Below, piece after piece: positions 35,690 through 52,711 of a stretch of 64,000 nucleotides of DNA; the stretch's first letter is position 1, and each line of letters begins with the position of its first letter. This DNA is from Cladorhizidae sp. MBARI D1340-BT2 (taxonomy: Eukaryota > Porifera > Demospongiae > Poecilosclerida > Cladorhizidae). The stretch lies in NCBI GenBank assembly GCA_028752905.1, contig JAQNBH010000004.1, forward strand, positions 31,920,975 through 31,984,974, read 5' to 3'. A program made the translations under genes and the position numbers. The notes beneath the pieces are model-generated. The model made no database searches and was not told the DNA's origin. It worked only from the letters and a program-made list of their open reading frames with translations.

Positions 35690-36066
35690 CTATATGAGTA
35701 GCACGCGCTATACACCACATGGCACATTACATCACACATGGCAGCACTCACCCACTCTCCATGCCATTGGTCATGAGTAGCACGTGCTATACTCCGCATG
35801 GCACATTACATCACACATGGCAGCACTAACCTGCTCTCCATGCCATTGGTCATGAGTAGCACGTGCTATACTCCACATGGCACATTACATCACACATGGC
35901 AGCACTAACCTGCTCTCCATGCCATTGGTCATGAGTAGCACGTGCTATACTCCACATGGCACATTACATCACACATGGCAGCACTAACCTGCTCTCCATG
36001 CCATTGGTCATGAGTAGCACGTGCTATACTCCACATGGCACATTACATCACACATGGCAGCACTAA
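35690..36066 (-). repeat. 79-bp array made from an exon end plus its splice donor
   Basis: Four extra tandem copies (donor positions near 35744, 35823, 35902 and 35981) reproduce the last 30 or so bases of the 36068-36171 exon, its donor and the first intron bases. Each unit reads, on the minus strand, GCTACTCATGACCAATGGCA then TGGAGAGCAG-GTTAGTGCTG; the farthest copy has GTGAGT instead. The period is exactly 79 bp. The true exon lies at the 5' end of the array. Confidence 0.95.
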
Positions 36067-36067
36067 C

Positions 36068-36171
36068 CTGCTCTCCATGCCATTGGTCATGAGTAGCTCG
36101 TTTTGCATGATCTTCATGATCTGATAGCATGCCTCTGTGCAGCACTCAGGTGGGCCGATCGTTGTGATGGC
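36068..36171 (-). CDS. VICKZ exon: second half of KH1
   Basis: This 104-bp exon has acceptor CTTCACCCCCTCAG and donor GAGCAG-GTTAGT. It reads AITTIGPPECCTEACYQIMK then IMQNELLMTNGMES, residues 218-251. It continues directly from GTAEK in phase 0. Known VICKZ proteins have AI..HSTPEGCSSACKMILEIM here, so the T-P-P-E-x-C turn and the KH1 alpha-C helix are recognisable. It leaves with two bases (AG) of a Ser codon. Confidence 0.95.
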
Positions 36172-36460
36172 CTGAGGGGGTGAAGAAGATGTGGGAGGGG
36201 GAGGGGTTGAAGAGACAAAGAAACATGACGTACATATATGCGTCCTATTTTAACAAAAACATTTGCGTGGGTCCTCGTTTGAGATTCGTGCAGACATGTG
36301 GTAAAGTATGGCTTTGCTTTAGCTAATCATCTTAAAGGACAAAGTGACGAGGAGATGTCCAGGGGAGAGAAGAGTGAGAAATGCAGCCATTTTTTTAAAG
36401 CCAACTCAATGACGGCCTTTATAAAACAAATCAACAAAGCTAGCACACAGCGCAACCGAT
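36172..36460. other. Intron sequence
   Basis: Unique sequence upstream of the KH1 exon. The pyrimidine tract next to the acceptor is short. Confidence 0.5.
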
Positions 36461-36461
36461 G

Positions 36462-36835
36462 CCCTAGGCCACACCCATGTTGACACCGATGTCCCCCATG
36501 CTCTAGGCCACACCCATGTTGACACCGATGTTCCCCATGCTGTAGGCCACACCCATGTTGACACCAATGTTCCCCCTGCTCTAGGCCACACCCATGTTGA
36601 CACCAATGTTCCCCATGCTCTAGGCCACACCCATGTTGACACCGATGTTCCCCATGCTCTAGGCAACACCCATGTTGACACCGATGTTCCCCATGCTCTA
36701 GGCCACACCCATGTTGACACCGATGTTCCCCATGCTCTAGGCCACACCCATGTTGACGCCGATGTTCCCCATGCTCTAGGCCACACCCATGTTGACACCG
36801 ATGTTCCCCATGCTGTTGACATAAATGTTCCTCAT
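36462..36835. repeat. 39-bp minisatellite
   Basis: Nine copies of CCACACCCATGTTGACACCG plus ATGTTCCCCATGCTCTAGG. Confidence 0.95.
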
Positions 36836-36839
36836 GCTG

Positions 36840-38770
36840 TGCAACATTTTCATATTTTTTTTTACATAATTTTTTTAAACTAGCGTAACGACTTTCGTTG
36901 ACAAGATTATCTCACTCATCATAAGTAACGATTTGTTTGTCCTCTTCTACTTATTTGGCAGGTCACATGCCATATAAATCAAGTTCAGCCACGTATTTTT
37001 AGTTGCTATTGGCAACAGCCATGAGGTACAACCAGCCCGACACGAGCCGACTGTAATGATCTCACAAGGCACGCACCATACACACCCACACAAAACCACA
37101 AACATTCCAGGATAATTGTGTAGTTATGCAAGTCTTCCCCTTGATATGGCCAGGGCACGCACGCAGGCACCCTTGACAACACCGGGCACCCTTGACAACA
37201 CCGGGCATGCACGCAACACTCAAGCAAACTATGGTTTGAAACAAGAAGACTAAAGCAAAAACTAATACACTTAAAACATCACATGCGATCTTCGATCTAC
37301 CTGTGGGAAAACACCAATCCAATAGAGGACCAATCCAATAGAGGTGACATGGCTTCATAAATCTTTGCGATGAAAAAAAAAATTAAGAAAAAAAAAGAAA
37401 AAATATAAAAAAATTAAAAAAAATTAAATTTTTTTTTTTTTTAATGGTCCCTGAGGGCGAGGTACCGGGTATATCCTTCTCCAAAGTCCGGGTCCCTCCC
37501 CCCCTGACGCTATGTATATTAAATATCCATTGTTTTCAATCTAAGAAATTAATCTTGGAAGAAGAACAACAAGGGCTTAAAAAAATTCCCGGAGAAGGAA
37601 CCTCCCTACACTCCCTTCTACTCAGTTCCCATACTTCCTTGAAGCACACATTGTCTCCCCCCTCCTGTGTAGAACACTGAATTTCAATTTTGAGAGGTTG
37701 CTCAAGAAGCATTATTAGTGACACTGGAGGGGGGGGGGGGGGGGGTGTGATGGATTCCAGCTCGTCCTCCGACTAGAATTACAGTTCACCACAAGCCACG
37801 TGAAAGAGTATTCCCACAAGTGCAGTTTCAGCCAGGCACACCGGATAATGGTCAGGAGAGGCTTCTGGGCTGGCTTCCTCCTTCCTCTGCTCCCCTGGGG
37901 AGACACAGTGGTGGTGAGTAGGGCTGCCATCTGTCGTGGGGTCACACGCACACACCAGCATCTCACAAGGGGAGATGCGGTGGTAAGTAGGACTGCCATC
38001 TGTCGTGGGGGCACACTCACCCACCAGCAGCTGCACTGGCCTCACCTCAATCTCTACCTCAAGTACTCTGCAGAGACAAGGCTGGCCTGGCCTGGCCAGG
38101 TGATTGGTTTTGTGGCCAATGAAACTGTCTGAAGCAGCGCAAACTATGCTGATATGCGATTATTCAAAGAAGTCCTAGACATGGAGGCCCAGACCATGGA
38201 GGCCCCAGGGGCTATGGAGGCCCCAGGTTATGGAGGCCCAGGCCAGGTGAGGTCCCAGGTGAGGTCCCAGGCTATGGAGGCCCAGGCTATCCCAGGCACT
38301 GCTAGCTGGAGAAAGAAGAGGTAAGATGGCTTGGTCTCGAGTCTGGGCATGGACTTCAATCAAACATCGTTAAGTCCCATTGCTGTTCCTGTGCAATTGC
38401 ATCCTAGCATCTCTCGTTGCTAAGCTCTGCTGTCGTCCTTACAAAACGTGTTTGCCACACGTCCATGTGATATGTCGCCAAGAAGAGCTCTCGTCGCCAT
38501 TAAAAACAAACACCATGGGTTCCTTGTGTGCCTGGTAGCAGCGACACTGCGTGCCAGTGAAAACCATCTTGCTGTCAATGGAGAACTCTCTGTGGCCAGC
38601 CCCAAGCGTGTTTATTTGCTGACTGCGTGTTGGTAGGTCCCAACTCAATACTTCTCTATCAACATAAGGTGTTTGTAATACCCAGGTTTTTGTAAGTGCT
38701 TGGAAGATGAACTCTGAACTTCCAAAAGCCTGCACTTGATTACTTAGACTGAGTAAACTAACACACAATA
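36840..38770. other. Intron sequence with minor repeats
   Basis: Contains an A/T-only stretch (37372-37442), a G run (37729-37745), a two-copy repeat of about 66 bp around GCCATCTGTCGTGGG (37925-38010), and ATGGAGGCCC short repeats (38180-38290). No exon was seen. Confidence 0.5.
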
Positions 38771-38779
38771 CAGTAATAC

Positions 38780-39110
38780 CATTGTAGGGTACACAGAGAG
38801 GTCTGTGCTGACACTAGAACCATGGTAGGCATGGAGACACAGAGAGGCCTGTGCTGACACTACCATGGTAGGCATGGAGACACAGAGAGGTCTGTGCTGA
38901 CACTACCCTGGTAGGCATGGAGACACGGAGAGGCCTGTGCTGACACTACCATGGTAGGCATAGAGACACAGAGAGGCCTGTGCTGACACTACCATGGTAG
39001 GCATGGAGACACAGAGAGGTCTGTGCTGACACTACCATGGTAGGCATGGAGTCACAGTGAGGCATGTGCTGACACTACATGTACATGTACCATGGTAGGC
39101 ATGGAGACAC
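38780..39110. repeat. 43-bp minisatellite
   Basis: About seven copies of GTAGGCATGGAGACACAGAG plus AGGCCTGTGCTGACACTACCATG. Confidence 0.95.
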
Positions 39111-39489
39111 CGACCGAGCCTCTAGGACTGCCTCTAGGATCATTAATGGGATGCATAAATCTATCTGAACTTTGTATTCGGTTAAATTCTCAAGCTTTTG
39201 ATGTTAGCCAATCCAATTACTGAACGATCTCGATCTAACTAAGAGAAGACCTGATAGAGGTAAGTTGACGTACCACTACGTCATTCTTCTTGTATGGAGG
39301 TGTATGGCTTGTGGGAAATCATCGTCAGTTCTTCAACATCCGAAGCATTCTTCAACTACCCACTTCCCCCCCCCCCCCCCCAAAAAAAAAATCAGGGGGA
39401 GGGGAGAAACCTTGTGATGTGTATAGCAGTGCTTGAAACAGAGAGTAATAGCTAGGACCTTCTCCCCCCCCTAATGAAGCCCTGCTATT

Positions 39490-41020
39490 GTCGGCGTACT
39501 TCAACCTGCCTCCACCCAGTGTGGTGTTGGTCCAGTGTGTCCTCATAGAGCTATTGTCGGCGTACTTCAACCTGCCTCAACCCAGTGTGGTGTTGGTCCA
39601 GTGTGTGTCCCCATAGAGCTATTGTCGGCGTACTCCAACCTGCCTCCACCCAGTGTGGTGTTGGTCCAGTGTGTGTCCCCACAGAGCTATTGTCAACCTA
39701 CTTCAACCTGCCTCAATCCAGTTTGGTGTTGGTCCAGTGTGTGTCACCCAAAGAGCTATTGTCAACCTACTTCAACCTGCCTCAACCCAGTGTGGTGTTG
39801 GTCCAGTGTGCGTCCTATTGTCAACCTACTTCAACCTGCCTCAACCCAGTGTGGTGTTGGTCCAGTGTGCGTCCCCATAGAGCTATTGTCAACCTATGTA
39901 CTTCAACCTGCCTCAACCCAGTGTGGTGTTGGTCATGTGTGTGTCCCCATAGAGCTATTGTCAACCTACTTCAACCTGCCTCCACCCAGTGTGGTGTTGG
40001 TCCAGTGTGCGTCCCCATAGAGCTATTTTCAACCTACTTCAACCTGCCTCCACCCAGTGTGATGTTGGTCCAGTGTGTGTCCCCATAGAGCTATTGTCAA
40101 CCTACTTCAACCTGCCTCAACCCAGTGTGGTGTTGGTCCAGTGTGTGTCCCCATAGAGCTACTGTCAACCTACTTCAACCTGCCTCCACCCAGTGTGGTG
40201 TTGGTCCAGTGTGTCCCCATAGAGCTATTGTCGCCGTACTTCAACTGCCTCCACCCAGTGTGGTGTTGGTCCAGTGTGTGTCCCCACAGAGCTATTGTCA
40301 ACCTACTTCAACCTGCCTCAGCCCAGTGTGGTGTTGGTCCAGTGTGTGTCCCCATAGAGCTATTGTCAACCTACTTCAACCTGCCTCAATCCAGTTTGGT
40401 GTTGGTCCAGTGTGTGTCACCCAAAGAGCTATTATCAACCTACTTCAACCTGCCTCAACCCAGTGTGGTGTTGGTCCAGTGTGCGTCCCCATAGAGCTAT
40501 TGTCAACCTACTTCAACCTGCCTCAACCCAGTGTGGTGTTGGTCCAGTGTGTGTCCTATTGTCAACCTACTTCAACCTGCCTCCACCCAGTGTGGTGTTG
40601 GTCCAGTGTGCGTCCCCATAGAGCTATTGTCAACCTACTTCAACCTGCCTCCACCCAGTGTGATGTTGGTCCAGTGTGCGTCCGTCCCCATAGAGCTATT
40701 TTCAACCTACTTCAACCTGCCTCCACCCAGTGTGATGTTGGTCCAGTGTGTGTCCCCATAGAGCTATTGTCAACCTACTTCAACCTGCCTCAACTCAGTG
40801 TGGTGTTGGTCCAGTGTGTGTCCCCATAGAGCTATTGTCAACCTACTTCAACCTGCCTCCACCCAGTGTGGCGTTCGTCCAGTGTGTGTCCTCATAGAGC
40901 TATTGTCAACCTACTTCAACCTGCCTCCACCCAGTGTGATGTTGGTCCAGTGTGTGTCCCCATAGAGCTATTGTCAACCTACTTCAACCTGCCTCAACCC
41001 AGTGTGGTGTTGATCAGGGC
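39490..41020. repeat. 68-bp minisatellite, inverted relative to 6869-8466
   Basis: About 22 copies of the reverse complement of the 6.9-kb unit (CTATTGTCAACCTACTTCAA, CCTGCCTCCACCCAGTGTGG, TGTTGGTCCAGTGTGTGTCC). Several units are shortened. On the transcript strand each unit carries GTAGGTTGACAATAG, which resembles a 5' splice site. Confidence 0.97.
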
Positions 41021-41084
41021 TAGGATTAGGTCGCAGCTCCGACCATCTATATGCTCATCCCAAGATTGGATAGCCATAACCATG

Positions 41085-41678
41085 TGCTGTCTCTAACCAT
41101 GTGCTGTCTCTAACCATGTGCTGTCTCTAAACATGTGCTGTCTCTAACCATGTGCTGTCTCTAACCATGTGCTGTCTCTAACCATGTGCTGTCTCTAAAC
41201 ATGTGCTGTCTCTAACCATGTGCTGTCTCTAACCATGTGCTGTCTCTAAACATGTGCTGTCTCTAAACATGTGCTGTCTCTAACCATGTGCTGTCTCTAA
41301 CCATGTGCTGTCTCTAAACATGTGCTGTCTCTAACCATGTGCTGTCTCTAACCATGTGCTGTCTAACCATGTGCTGTCTCTAACCATGTGCTGTCTCTAA
41401 CCATGTGCTGTCTCTAAACATGTGCTGTCTCTAACCATGTGCTGTCTCTAACCATGTGCTGTCTCTAAACATGTGCTGTCTCTAACCATGTGCTGTCTCT
41501 AACCATGTGCTGTCTCTAACCATGTGCTGTCTCTAACCATGTGCTGTCTCTAACCATGTGCTGTCTCTAACCATGTGCTGTCTCTAAACATGTGCTATCT
41601 CTAACCATGTGCTGTCTCTAACCATGTGCTGTCTCTAAACATGTGCTGTCTCTAACCATGTGCTGTCTCTAAACATAA
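41085..41678. repeat. 17-bp minisatellite
   Basis: About 35 copies of CTCTAACCATGTGCTGT, with AACC/AAAC variants. Confidence 0.97.
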
Positions 41679-41679
41679 A

Positions 41680-42350
41680 AATAAAATTTTTAAATGAAAA
41701 ATTCAAGGGAAACTCCACCCCCACAAACCCACACACAACCAAAATGATGCACCATCTGCCCACTTTCCAGAACATTGCCAAGGTTCACGGGTGCATCCGG
41801 GTCACAAGACACGATTTCTACAAGAGTGCTTTGGGAAGAAGGAAAAGTCCCCTTCATCATAATGCTCTAATAGGCACATTTGATAAACAAGTTCATGATA
41901 ATTGCGTACATATCGCACAAGCAGGACCCTTGGGTTGGCCTCCACACCTTCCTCCTCCTCCTCCTCCTCCTCCTCCCACATACTCATCTCTGCGGCCTGT
42001 TTGTTGTTTGATTAGGTGGTGTATGTAAAACCAAATCGTCAACAACAACGTGGTAACAAGAGGCACATTCAGTTTCATGATGGTGCACACCATTAGCTAA
42101 TTAGTCACATGACAGGTAAATGCACTTTGAGATGTCGTGATTGCCATGACAACTGGAAGTCATCGTTAGCTAATTTCTGTGCTACTTATACAGGAAAGCA
42201 GGTGTTTAGCAGGTATTTGGGGCTCGTGAGTGTCCAACCTCTCACCTTGAAAACAAGGTTGGTGATAGCTTGTAACAAGAAACTGTCGATTGAGATTTAA
42301 AATGACTGCACACCCGTGTTCTTTGTGCTCCTGTGATTACTTGCAATAAA
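41680..42350. other. Intron sequence with a CTC run
   Basis: Unique sequence with (CTC)n at about 41951-41977. No exon was recognised. Confidence 0.5.
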
Positions 42351-43027
42351 GCTAGCGAGCTTGAGGTAGCTCAGGGTGAGGACCAGCTAGTGCCTCTGCT
42401 ATAAATGATTGATCTCGACCATCGGGTTCGTTAAAAATTCCAAAGTTGTCGATCTTCAGTCCCTTTCAAGTCTACAAATGGACCGTCATCGTTCCACTTC
42501 TCGTCCAATCAGCAGAGGAGCATAGTGGGTGCTTGCTACATGTGCCCAGCCTAATCCTAGACCACTGAGAGGAGCATAGGGGTGCTTTCTACATGTGCCC
42601 AGCCTAATCCTAGACCACTGAGAGGAGCATAGTGGGTGCTTGCTACATGTGCCCAGCCTAATCCTAGACCACTGAGAGGAGCATAGTGGGTGCTTGCTAC
42701 ATGTGCCCAGCCTAATCCTAGTCCACTGAGAGGAGCATAGTGGGTGCTTGCTACATGTGCCCAGCCTAATCCTAGACCACTGAGAAGAGCATAGTGGGTG
42801 CTTGCTACATGTGCCCAGCCTAATCCTAGACCACTGAGAGGAGCATAGTGGGTGCTTGCTACATGTGCCCAGCCTAATCCTAGACCACTGAGAGGAGCAT
42901 AGTGGGTGCTTGCTACATGTGCCCAGCCTAATCCTAGACCACTGAGAGGAGCATAGTGGGTGCTTGCTACATGTGCCCAGCCTAATCCTAGTCCACTGAG
43001 AGGAGCATAGTGGGTGCTTGCTACATG
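42350..43027. repeat. Dispersed repeat containing a 54-bp minisatellite
   Basis: The first part (42380-42480) is related, in inverted orientation, to 54440-54540. It continues into nine tandem copies of a 54-bp unit (GAGCATAGTGGGTGCTTGCT plus ACATGTGCCCAGCCTAATCCTAGACCACTGAGAG). Diverged single copies of this unit also lie at 54320-54400. The minisatellite therefore seems to have grown from one end of a dispersed element. Confidence 0.75.
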
Positions 43028-45450
<2,423 letters not shown>

Positions 45451-45554
45451 ATAACAATAATAATATTATGCTAGATATATTGTTGGTGTGTTGTGGTTGG
45501 AAGGTGTTTAATTTCATTTATTACGTGTTTGTGATTGACAGATCACAAGAATAC

Positions 45555-45945
45555 ACTTCTATAAATACTCTATTGTGCTCTCTATAAATACTCCACCATT
45601 GTGCTCTCTATAAATACTCCACCATTGTGCTCTCTATAAATACTCCACCATTGTGCACTCTATAAATACTCCACCATTGTGCTCTCTATAAATACTCCAC
45701 CATTGTGCTCTCTATAAATACTCCACCATTGTGCTCTCTATAAATACTCCACCATTGTGCACTCTATAAATACTCCACCATTGTGCTCTCTATAAATACT
45801 CCACCATTGTGCTCTCTATAAATACTCCACCATTGTGCTCTCTATAAATACTCCACCATTGTGCACTCTATAAATACTCCACCATTGTGCTCTCTATAAA
45901 TACTCCACCATTGTGCTCTCTATAAATATTCCACCATTGTGCTCG
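45555..45945. repeat. 26-bp minisatellite containing TATAAATA
   Basis: About 15 copies of TCTCTATAAATACTCCACCA plus TTGTGC. Each unit carries a TATA-box-like word on the plus strand. Confidence 0.96.
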
Positions 45946-46124
45946 AGTCTATTCTTTGTTGTTTGTTAACTTATTTAGTGCCATAATTATAATACAAATA
46001 AACATCAAATATGCCAGAAAAGGTTAAAGTACAGTAGGTATTGGATTCAAAACTCCTTCATGAGAATAATGTTTTTGGTTGGAGTCATTCCTTGCCTGAC
46101 CCATTCATGCTGAATGCAGCCCTC

Positions 46125-46800
46125 TACTCTCCTCCTACCAGTGTTTGTGCTCAGTCCTCAGTACTCTCCGCCTACCAGTGTTTGTACTCAGTCCTCAGTA
46201 CTCTCGTGTTTGTACTCAGTCCTCAGTATACTCTCCTCCTACCAGTGTTTGTGCTCAGTCCTCAGTACTCTCCTCCTACCAGTGTTTGTACTCAGTCCTC
46301 AGTACTCTCCGCCTACCAGTGTTTGTACTCAGTCCTCAGTACTCTCCTCCTGCCAGTGTTTGTGCTCAGTCCTCAGTGCTCTCCTCCTGCCAGTGTTTGT
46401 GCTCAGTCCTCTACTCTCCTCCTGCCAGTGTTTGTACTCAGTCCTCAGTCCTCTCCTCCTACCAGTGTTTGTACTCAGTCCTCAGTACTCTCCTCCTGCC
46501 AGTGTTTGTGCTCAGTCCTCAGTACTCTCCTCCTGCCAGTGTTTGTGCTCAGTCCTCAGTGCTCTCCTCCTGCCAGTGTTTGTGCTCAGTCCTCAGTACT
46601 CTCCTCCTGCCAGTGTTTGTGCCCAGTCCTCAGTACTCTCCTCCTACCAGTGTTTGTGCTCAGTCCTCTACTCTCCTCCTACCAGTGTTTGTACTCAGTC
46701 CTCAGTACTCTCCTCCTACCAGTGTTTGTACTCAGTCCTCAGTACTCTCCTCCTGCCAGTGTTTGTGCTCAGTCCTCTACTCTCATCCTACCAGTGTTTG
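46125..46800. repeat. 37-bp minisatellite
   Basis: About 18 copies of CCAGTGTTTGTACTCAGTCC plus TCAGTACTCTCCTCCTA, some shortened. Open plus-strand frames of 233-275 residues repeating SPPTSVCTQSSVL are artefacts of the repeat. Confidence 0.95.
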
Positions 46801-48815
<2,015 letters not shown>

Positions 48816-48829
48816 AGATGTCTAGTGTG

Positions 48830-49139
48830 TGTTTCCATAGAGCTATTGTCAACCTGGCTCAACCCAGTGTGGTGTTCCAGTGTGTGTCCCCACAGAGCTA
48901 TTGTCAACCTACTTCAACCTGCCTCAACCCAGTGTGGTGTTGGTCCAGTGTGTATCCCTATAGAGCTATTGTCAACCTACTTCAACTTTCCTCAACACAG
49001 TGTGATATTGGTCCAGTGTGTCCTCATAGAGCTGTTGGCAACCTGCCTCAACCCAGCTGTTGTCAACCTACTTCAACCTGCCTCCACCCAGTGTGATGTT
49101 GGTCCAGTGTGTGTCCCCATAGAACTATTGTCCACCTAC
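48830..49139. repeat. 68-bp minisatellite ending exactly at a splice donor
   Basis: Four to five diverged units of the 39.5-kb satellite lie in the same orientation. The last unit runs up to position 49139, so on the minus strand the intron begins GTAGGTGGACAATAG, and the donor of the 49140-49252 exon is the GTAGGT of the repeat unit. Confidence 0.9.
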
Positions 49140-49252
49140 CGGAGAGGAAAGTCGCTGTTGTTCTTGCTGGGCGAGGATGGAATCCCTGGTGAGGTTTTAC
49201 GAGTTGTCACACCCGATCTCATGCCGTTCAGTCCCATGTCCACATATACTAC
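49140..49252 (-). CDS. VICKZ exon: RRM2 end and linker to KH1
   Basis: This 113-bp exon has acceptor CACTTCTGTCACAG and donor CTCCG-GTAGGT. It reads VVYVDMGLNGMRSGVTTRKT, then SPGIPSSPSKNNSDFPL, residues 137-173. VVYVD is the last RRM2 strand. R..SPG and DFPLR match the linker just before KH1 in known family members (RQGSP... and PLRLLVP). It leaves with CG, completed by G of the KH1 exon to Arg. Confidence 0.92.
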
Positions 49253-49660
49253 CTGTGACAGAAGTGGAAGTATGGGGGGGGGGGGACAGAGAGGGTTAAA
49301 AGTGAGGTGGTATTCCTGTTGTGATGTTTGTAGTAATTAACAGAACCTACAGGATCATTAGGTACAAGGTAGGGGGGGGAATCTTACATGTTCACTCTCA
49401 TGGTCCACTGGCAGCTGCCACTATTGCAGTTGCTGTGGCTAGCTAGTGTTGGATGTGTGAGTTTGTCCTAGGATGGTAGCAACCCAGCTAGGGGAATGGG
49501 TAGGGTTGACTATTGGTGCCAAGGATGGTTCAATGGTTTCCAGGATGGTCTAGTGGTGCCAAGGATAATCCCAGTGTATCTATGGATACCTTAAAGTTTT
49601 AAAGTGCAGTTTGCACAGCAAATCACAGCAATGCCTGTAGTTAGACCTACATTGTATATC
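49253..49660. other. Intron sequence
   Basis: Unique sequence with a G run (49277-49285) and short AGGATGGT repeats around 49471-49565. No exon was seen. Confidence 0.5.
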
Positions 49661-49667
49661 CCTAACC

Positions 49668-52405
49668 TCACTTCCCTAGCCCCACATCCCTAGTCCTAGT
49701 CCCACATCCCTAGTCCTAGCCCCACATCCCTAGTCCTAGTCCCACATCCCTAGTCCTGGCCCCACATCCCTAGTCCTGGCCCCACATCCCTAGTCCTGGC
49801 CCCACATCCCTAGTCCTAGTCCCACATCCCTAGTCCTAGTCCCACATCCCTAGTCCTAGTCCCACATCCCTAGTCCTAGCCCCACATCCCTAGTCCTAGC
49901 CCCACATCCCTAGTCCTAGTCCCACATCCCTAGTCCTAGTCCCACATCCCTAGTCCTAGTCCCACATCCCTAGTCCTAGCCCCACATCCCTAGTCCTAGT
50001 CCCACATCCCTAGTCCTAGTCCCACATCCCTAGTCCTAGTCCCACATCCCTAGTCCTAGCCCCACATCCCTAGTCCTAGTCCCACATCCCTAGTCCTAGT
50101 CCCACATCCCTAGTCCTAGTCCCACATCCCTAGTCCTAGTCCCACATCCCTAGTCATCCTGGTCCCACATCCCTAGTCCTGGTCCGACATCCCTAGTCCT
50201 AGTCCCACATCCCTAGTCCTGGTCCCACATCCCTAGTCCTGGTCCCACATCCCTAGTCCTGGTCCCACATCCCTAGTCCTAGTCCCACATCCCTAGTCCT
50301 AGTCCCACATCCCTAGTCCCACATCCCTAGTCCTAGTTCCACATCCCTAGTCCCACATCCCTAGTCCTAGTCCCACATCCCTAGTCCTAGTCCCACATCC
50401 CTAGTCCTAGTCCCACATCCGTAGTCCTAGTCCCACATCCCTAGTCCTAGTCCCACATCCCTAGTCCTAGTCCCACATCCCTAGTCCTAGTCCCACATCC
50501 CTAGTCCTAGCCCCACATCCCTAGTCCTAGTCCCACATCCCTAGTCCTAGTCCCACATCCCTAGTCCTAGTCCCACATCCCTAGTCCCACATCCCTAGTC
50601 CTAGTCCCACATCCCTAGTCCTAGTCCCACATCCCTAGTCCTAGTCCCACATCCCTAGTCCTAGCCCCACATCCCTAGTCCTAGTCCCACATCCCTAGTC
50701 CTAGTCCCACATCCCTAGCCCTAGTCCCACATCCCTAGCCCTAGTCCCACATCCCTAGTCCTAGTCCCACATCCCTAGTCCTAGTCCCACATCCCTAGTC
50801 CTAGTCCCACATCCCTAGTCCTAGTCCCACATCCCTAGTCCTAGTCCCACATCCCTAGTCCTAGTCCCACATCCCTAGTCCTAGTCCCACATCCCTAGTC
50901 CTAGTCCCACATCCCTAGCCCTAGTCCCACATCCCTAGTCCTAGTCCCACATCCCTAGTCCTAGTCCCACATCCCTAGTCCTAGTCCCACATCCCTAGTC
51001 CTAGTCCCACATCCCTAGTCCTAGTCCCACATCCCTAGTCCTAGTCCCACATCCCTAGTCCTAGTCCCACATCCCTAGTCCTAGTCCCACATCCCTAGCC
51101 CTAGTCCCACATCCCTAGTCCTAGTCCCACATCCCTAGTCCTAGTCCCACATCCCTAGTCTAGCCCCACATCCCTAGTCCTAGCCCCACATCCCTAGTCC
51201 TAGTCCCACATCCCTAGTCCTGGCCCCACATCCCTAGTCCTAGTCCCACATCCCTAGTCCTAGTCCCACATCCCTAGTCCTAGCCCCACATCCCTAGTCC
51301 TAGTCCCACATCCCTAGTCCTAGTCCCACATCCCTAGTCCTAGTCCCACATCCCTAGTCCTAGTCCCACATCCCTAGTCCTAGTCCCACATCCCTAGTCC
51401 TAGTCCCACATCCCTAGTCCTGGCCCCACATCCCTAGTCCTGGCCCCACATCCCTAGTCCTGGTCCCACATCCCTAGTCCTGGCCCCACATCCCTAGTCC
51501 TGGCCCCACATCCCTAGTCCTGGTCCCACATCCCTAGTCCTAGTCCCACATCCCTAGTCCTAGTCCCACATCCCTAGTCCTAGTCCCACATCCCTAGTCC
51601 TAGTCCCACATCCCTAGTCCTAGCCCCACATCCCTAGTCCTAGTACCACATCCCTAGTCCTAGTCCCACATCCCTAGTCCTAGTCCCACATCCCTAGTCC
51701 TAGTCCCACATCCCTAGTCCTAGTCCCACATCCCTAGTCCTAGTCCCACATCCCTAGTCCTAGTCCCACATCCCTAGTCCTAGTCCCACATCCCTAGTCC
51801 TAGTCCCACATCCCTAGTCCTAGTCCCACATCCCTAGTCCTAGTCCCACATCCCTAGTCCTAGTCCCACATCCCTAGTCCTAGTCCCACATCCCTAGTCC
51901 TAGTCCCACATCCCTAGTCCTAGTCCCACATCCCTAGTCCTAGTCCCACATCCCTAGTCCCACATCCCTAGTCCTAGTCCCACATCCCTAGTCCCACATC
52001 CCTAGTCCCACATCCCTAGTCCCACATCCCTAGTCCTAGTCCCACATCCCTAGTCCTAGTCCCACATCCCTAGTCCTAGTCCCACATCCTAGTCCCACAT
52101 CCCTAGTCCTAGCCCCACATCCCTAGTCCTAGTCCCACATCCCTAGTCCTAGTCCCACATCCCTAGTCCTAGTCCCACATCCCTAGTCCTAGTCCCACAT
52201 CCCTAGTCCTAGTCCCACATCCCTAGTCCTAGTCCCACATCCCTAGTCCTAGTCCCACATCCCTAGTCCTAGCCCCACATCCCTAGTCCTAGTCCCACAT
52301 CCCTAGTCCCACATCCCTAGTCCTAGTCCCACATCCCTAGTCTTAGTCCCACATCCCTAGTCCCACATCCCTAGTCCTAGCCCCACATCCCTAGTCCTAC
52401 CCCAT
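49668..52405. repeat. 20-bp CTAG satellite, 2.7 kb
   Basis: About 135 copies of CCCACATCCCTAGTCCTAGT, highly uniform, with AGCCC and TGGCC variants and occasional 10-14 bp short units. It shares the CTAGTCCTAG core with the 27.9-kb satellite. Confidence 0.98.
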
Positions 52406-52711
52406 CCCTAAGCCCTGGTATACAAGAACTCACACAAAAGCTACTTAATAAGTGGAAAGTAAAGAGATTCTAGAAAAACAAGATTAGAGGTAGAGAATAG
52501 AGTGTGTGTGTGTGTGTGTGTTTGTGTGTAATTTGATCTAAACCTAGCAACGAAAAGAAATGCATAGCAACCAAAAAGTGCACAAGTCGAATGGATTGAG
52601 AACTGGCCACTCATCTGACGCTTCGCAGATAGACATCTTTGCAATCCCCCTCCCTCCCTCCCTTCCCCCCCACCACCTCCCCCACCCCACTCCTCCTTCA
52701 GCTCCACTTAC
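52406..52711. other. Intron sequence
   Basis: Short (GT)n run at 52501-52526 and a C-rich stretch at 52646-52690. No exon was seen. Confidence 0.5.
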
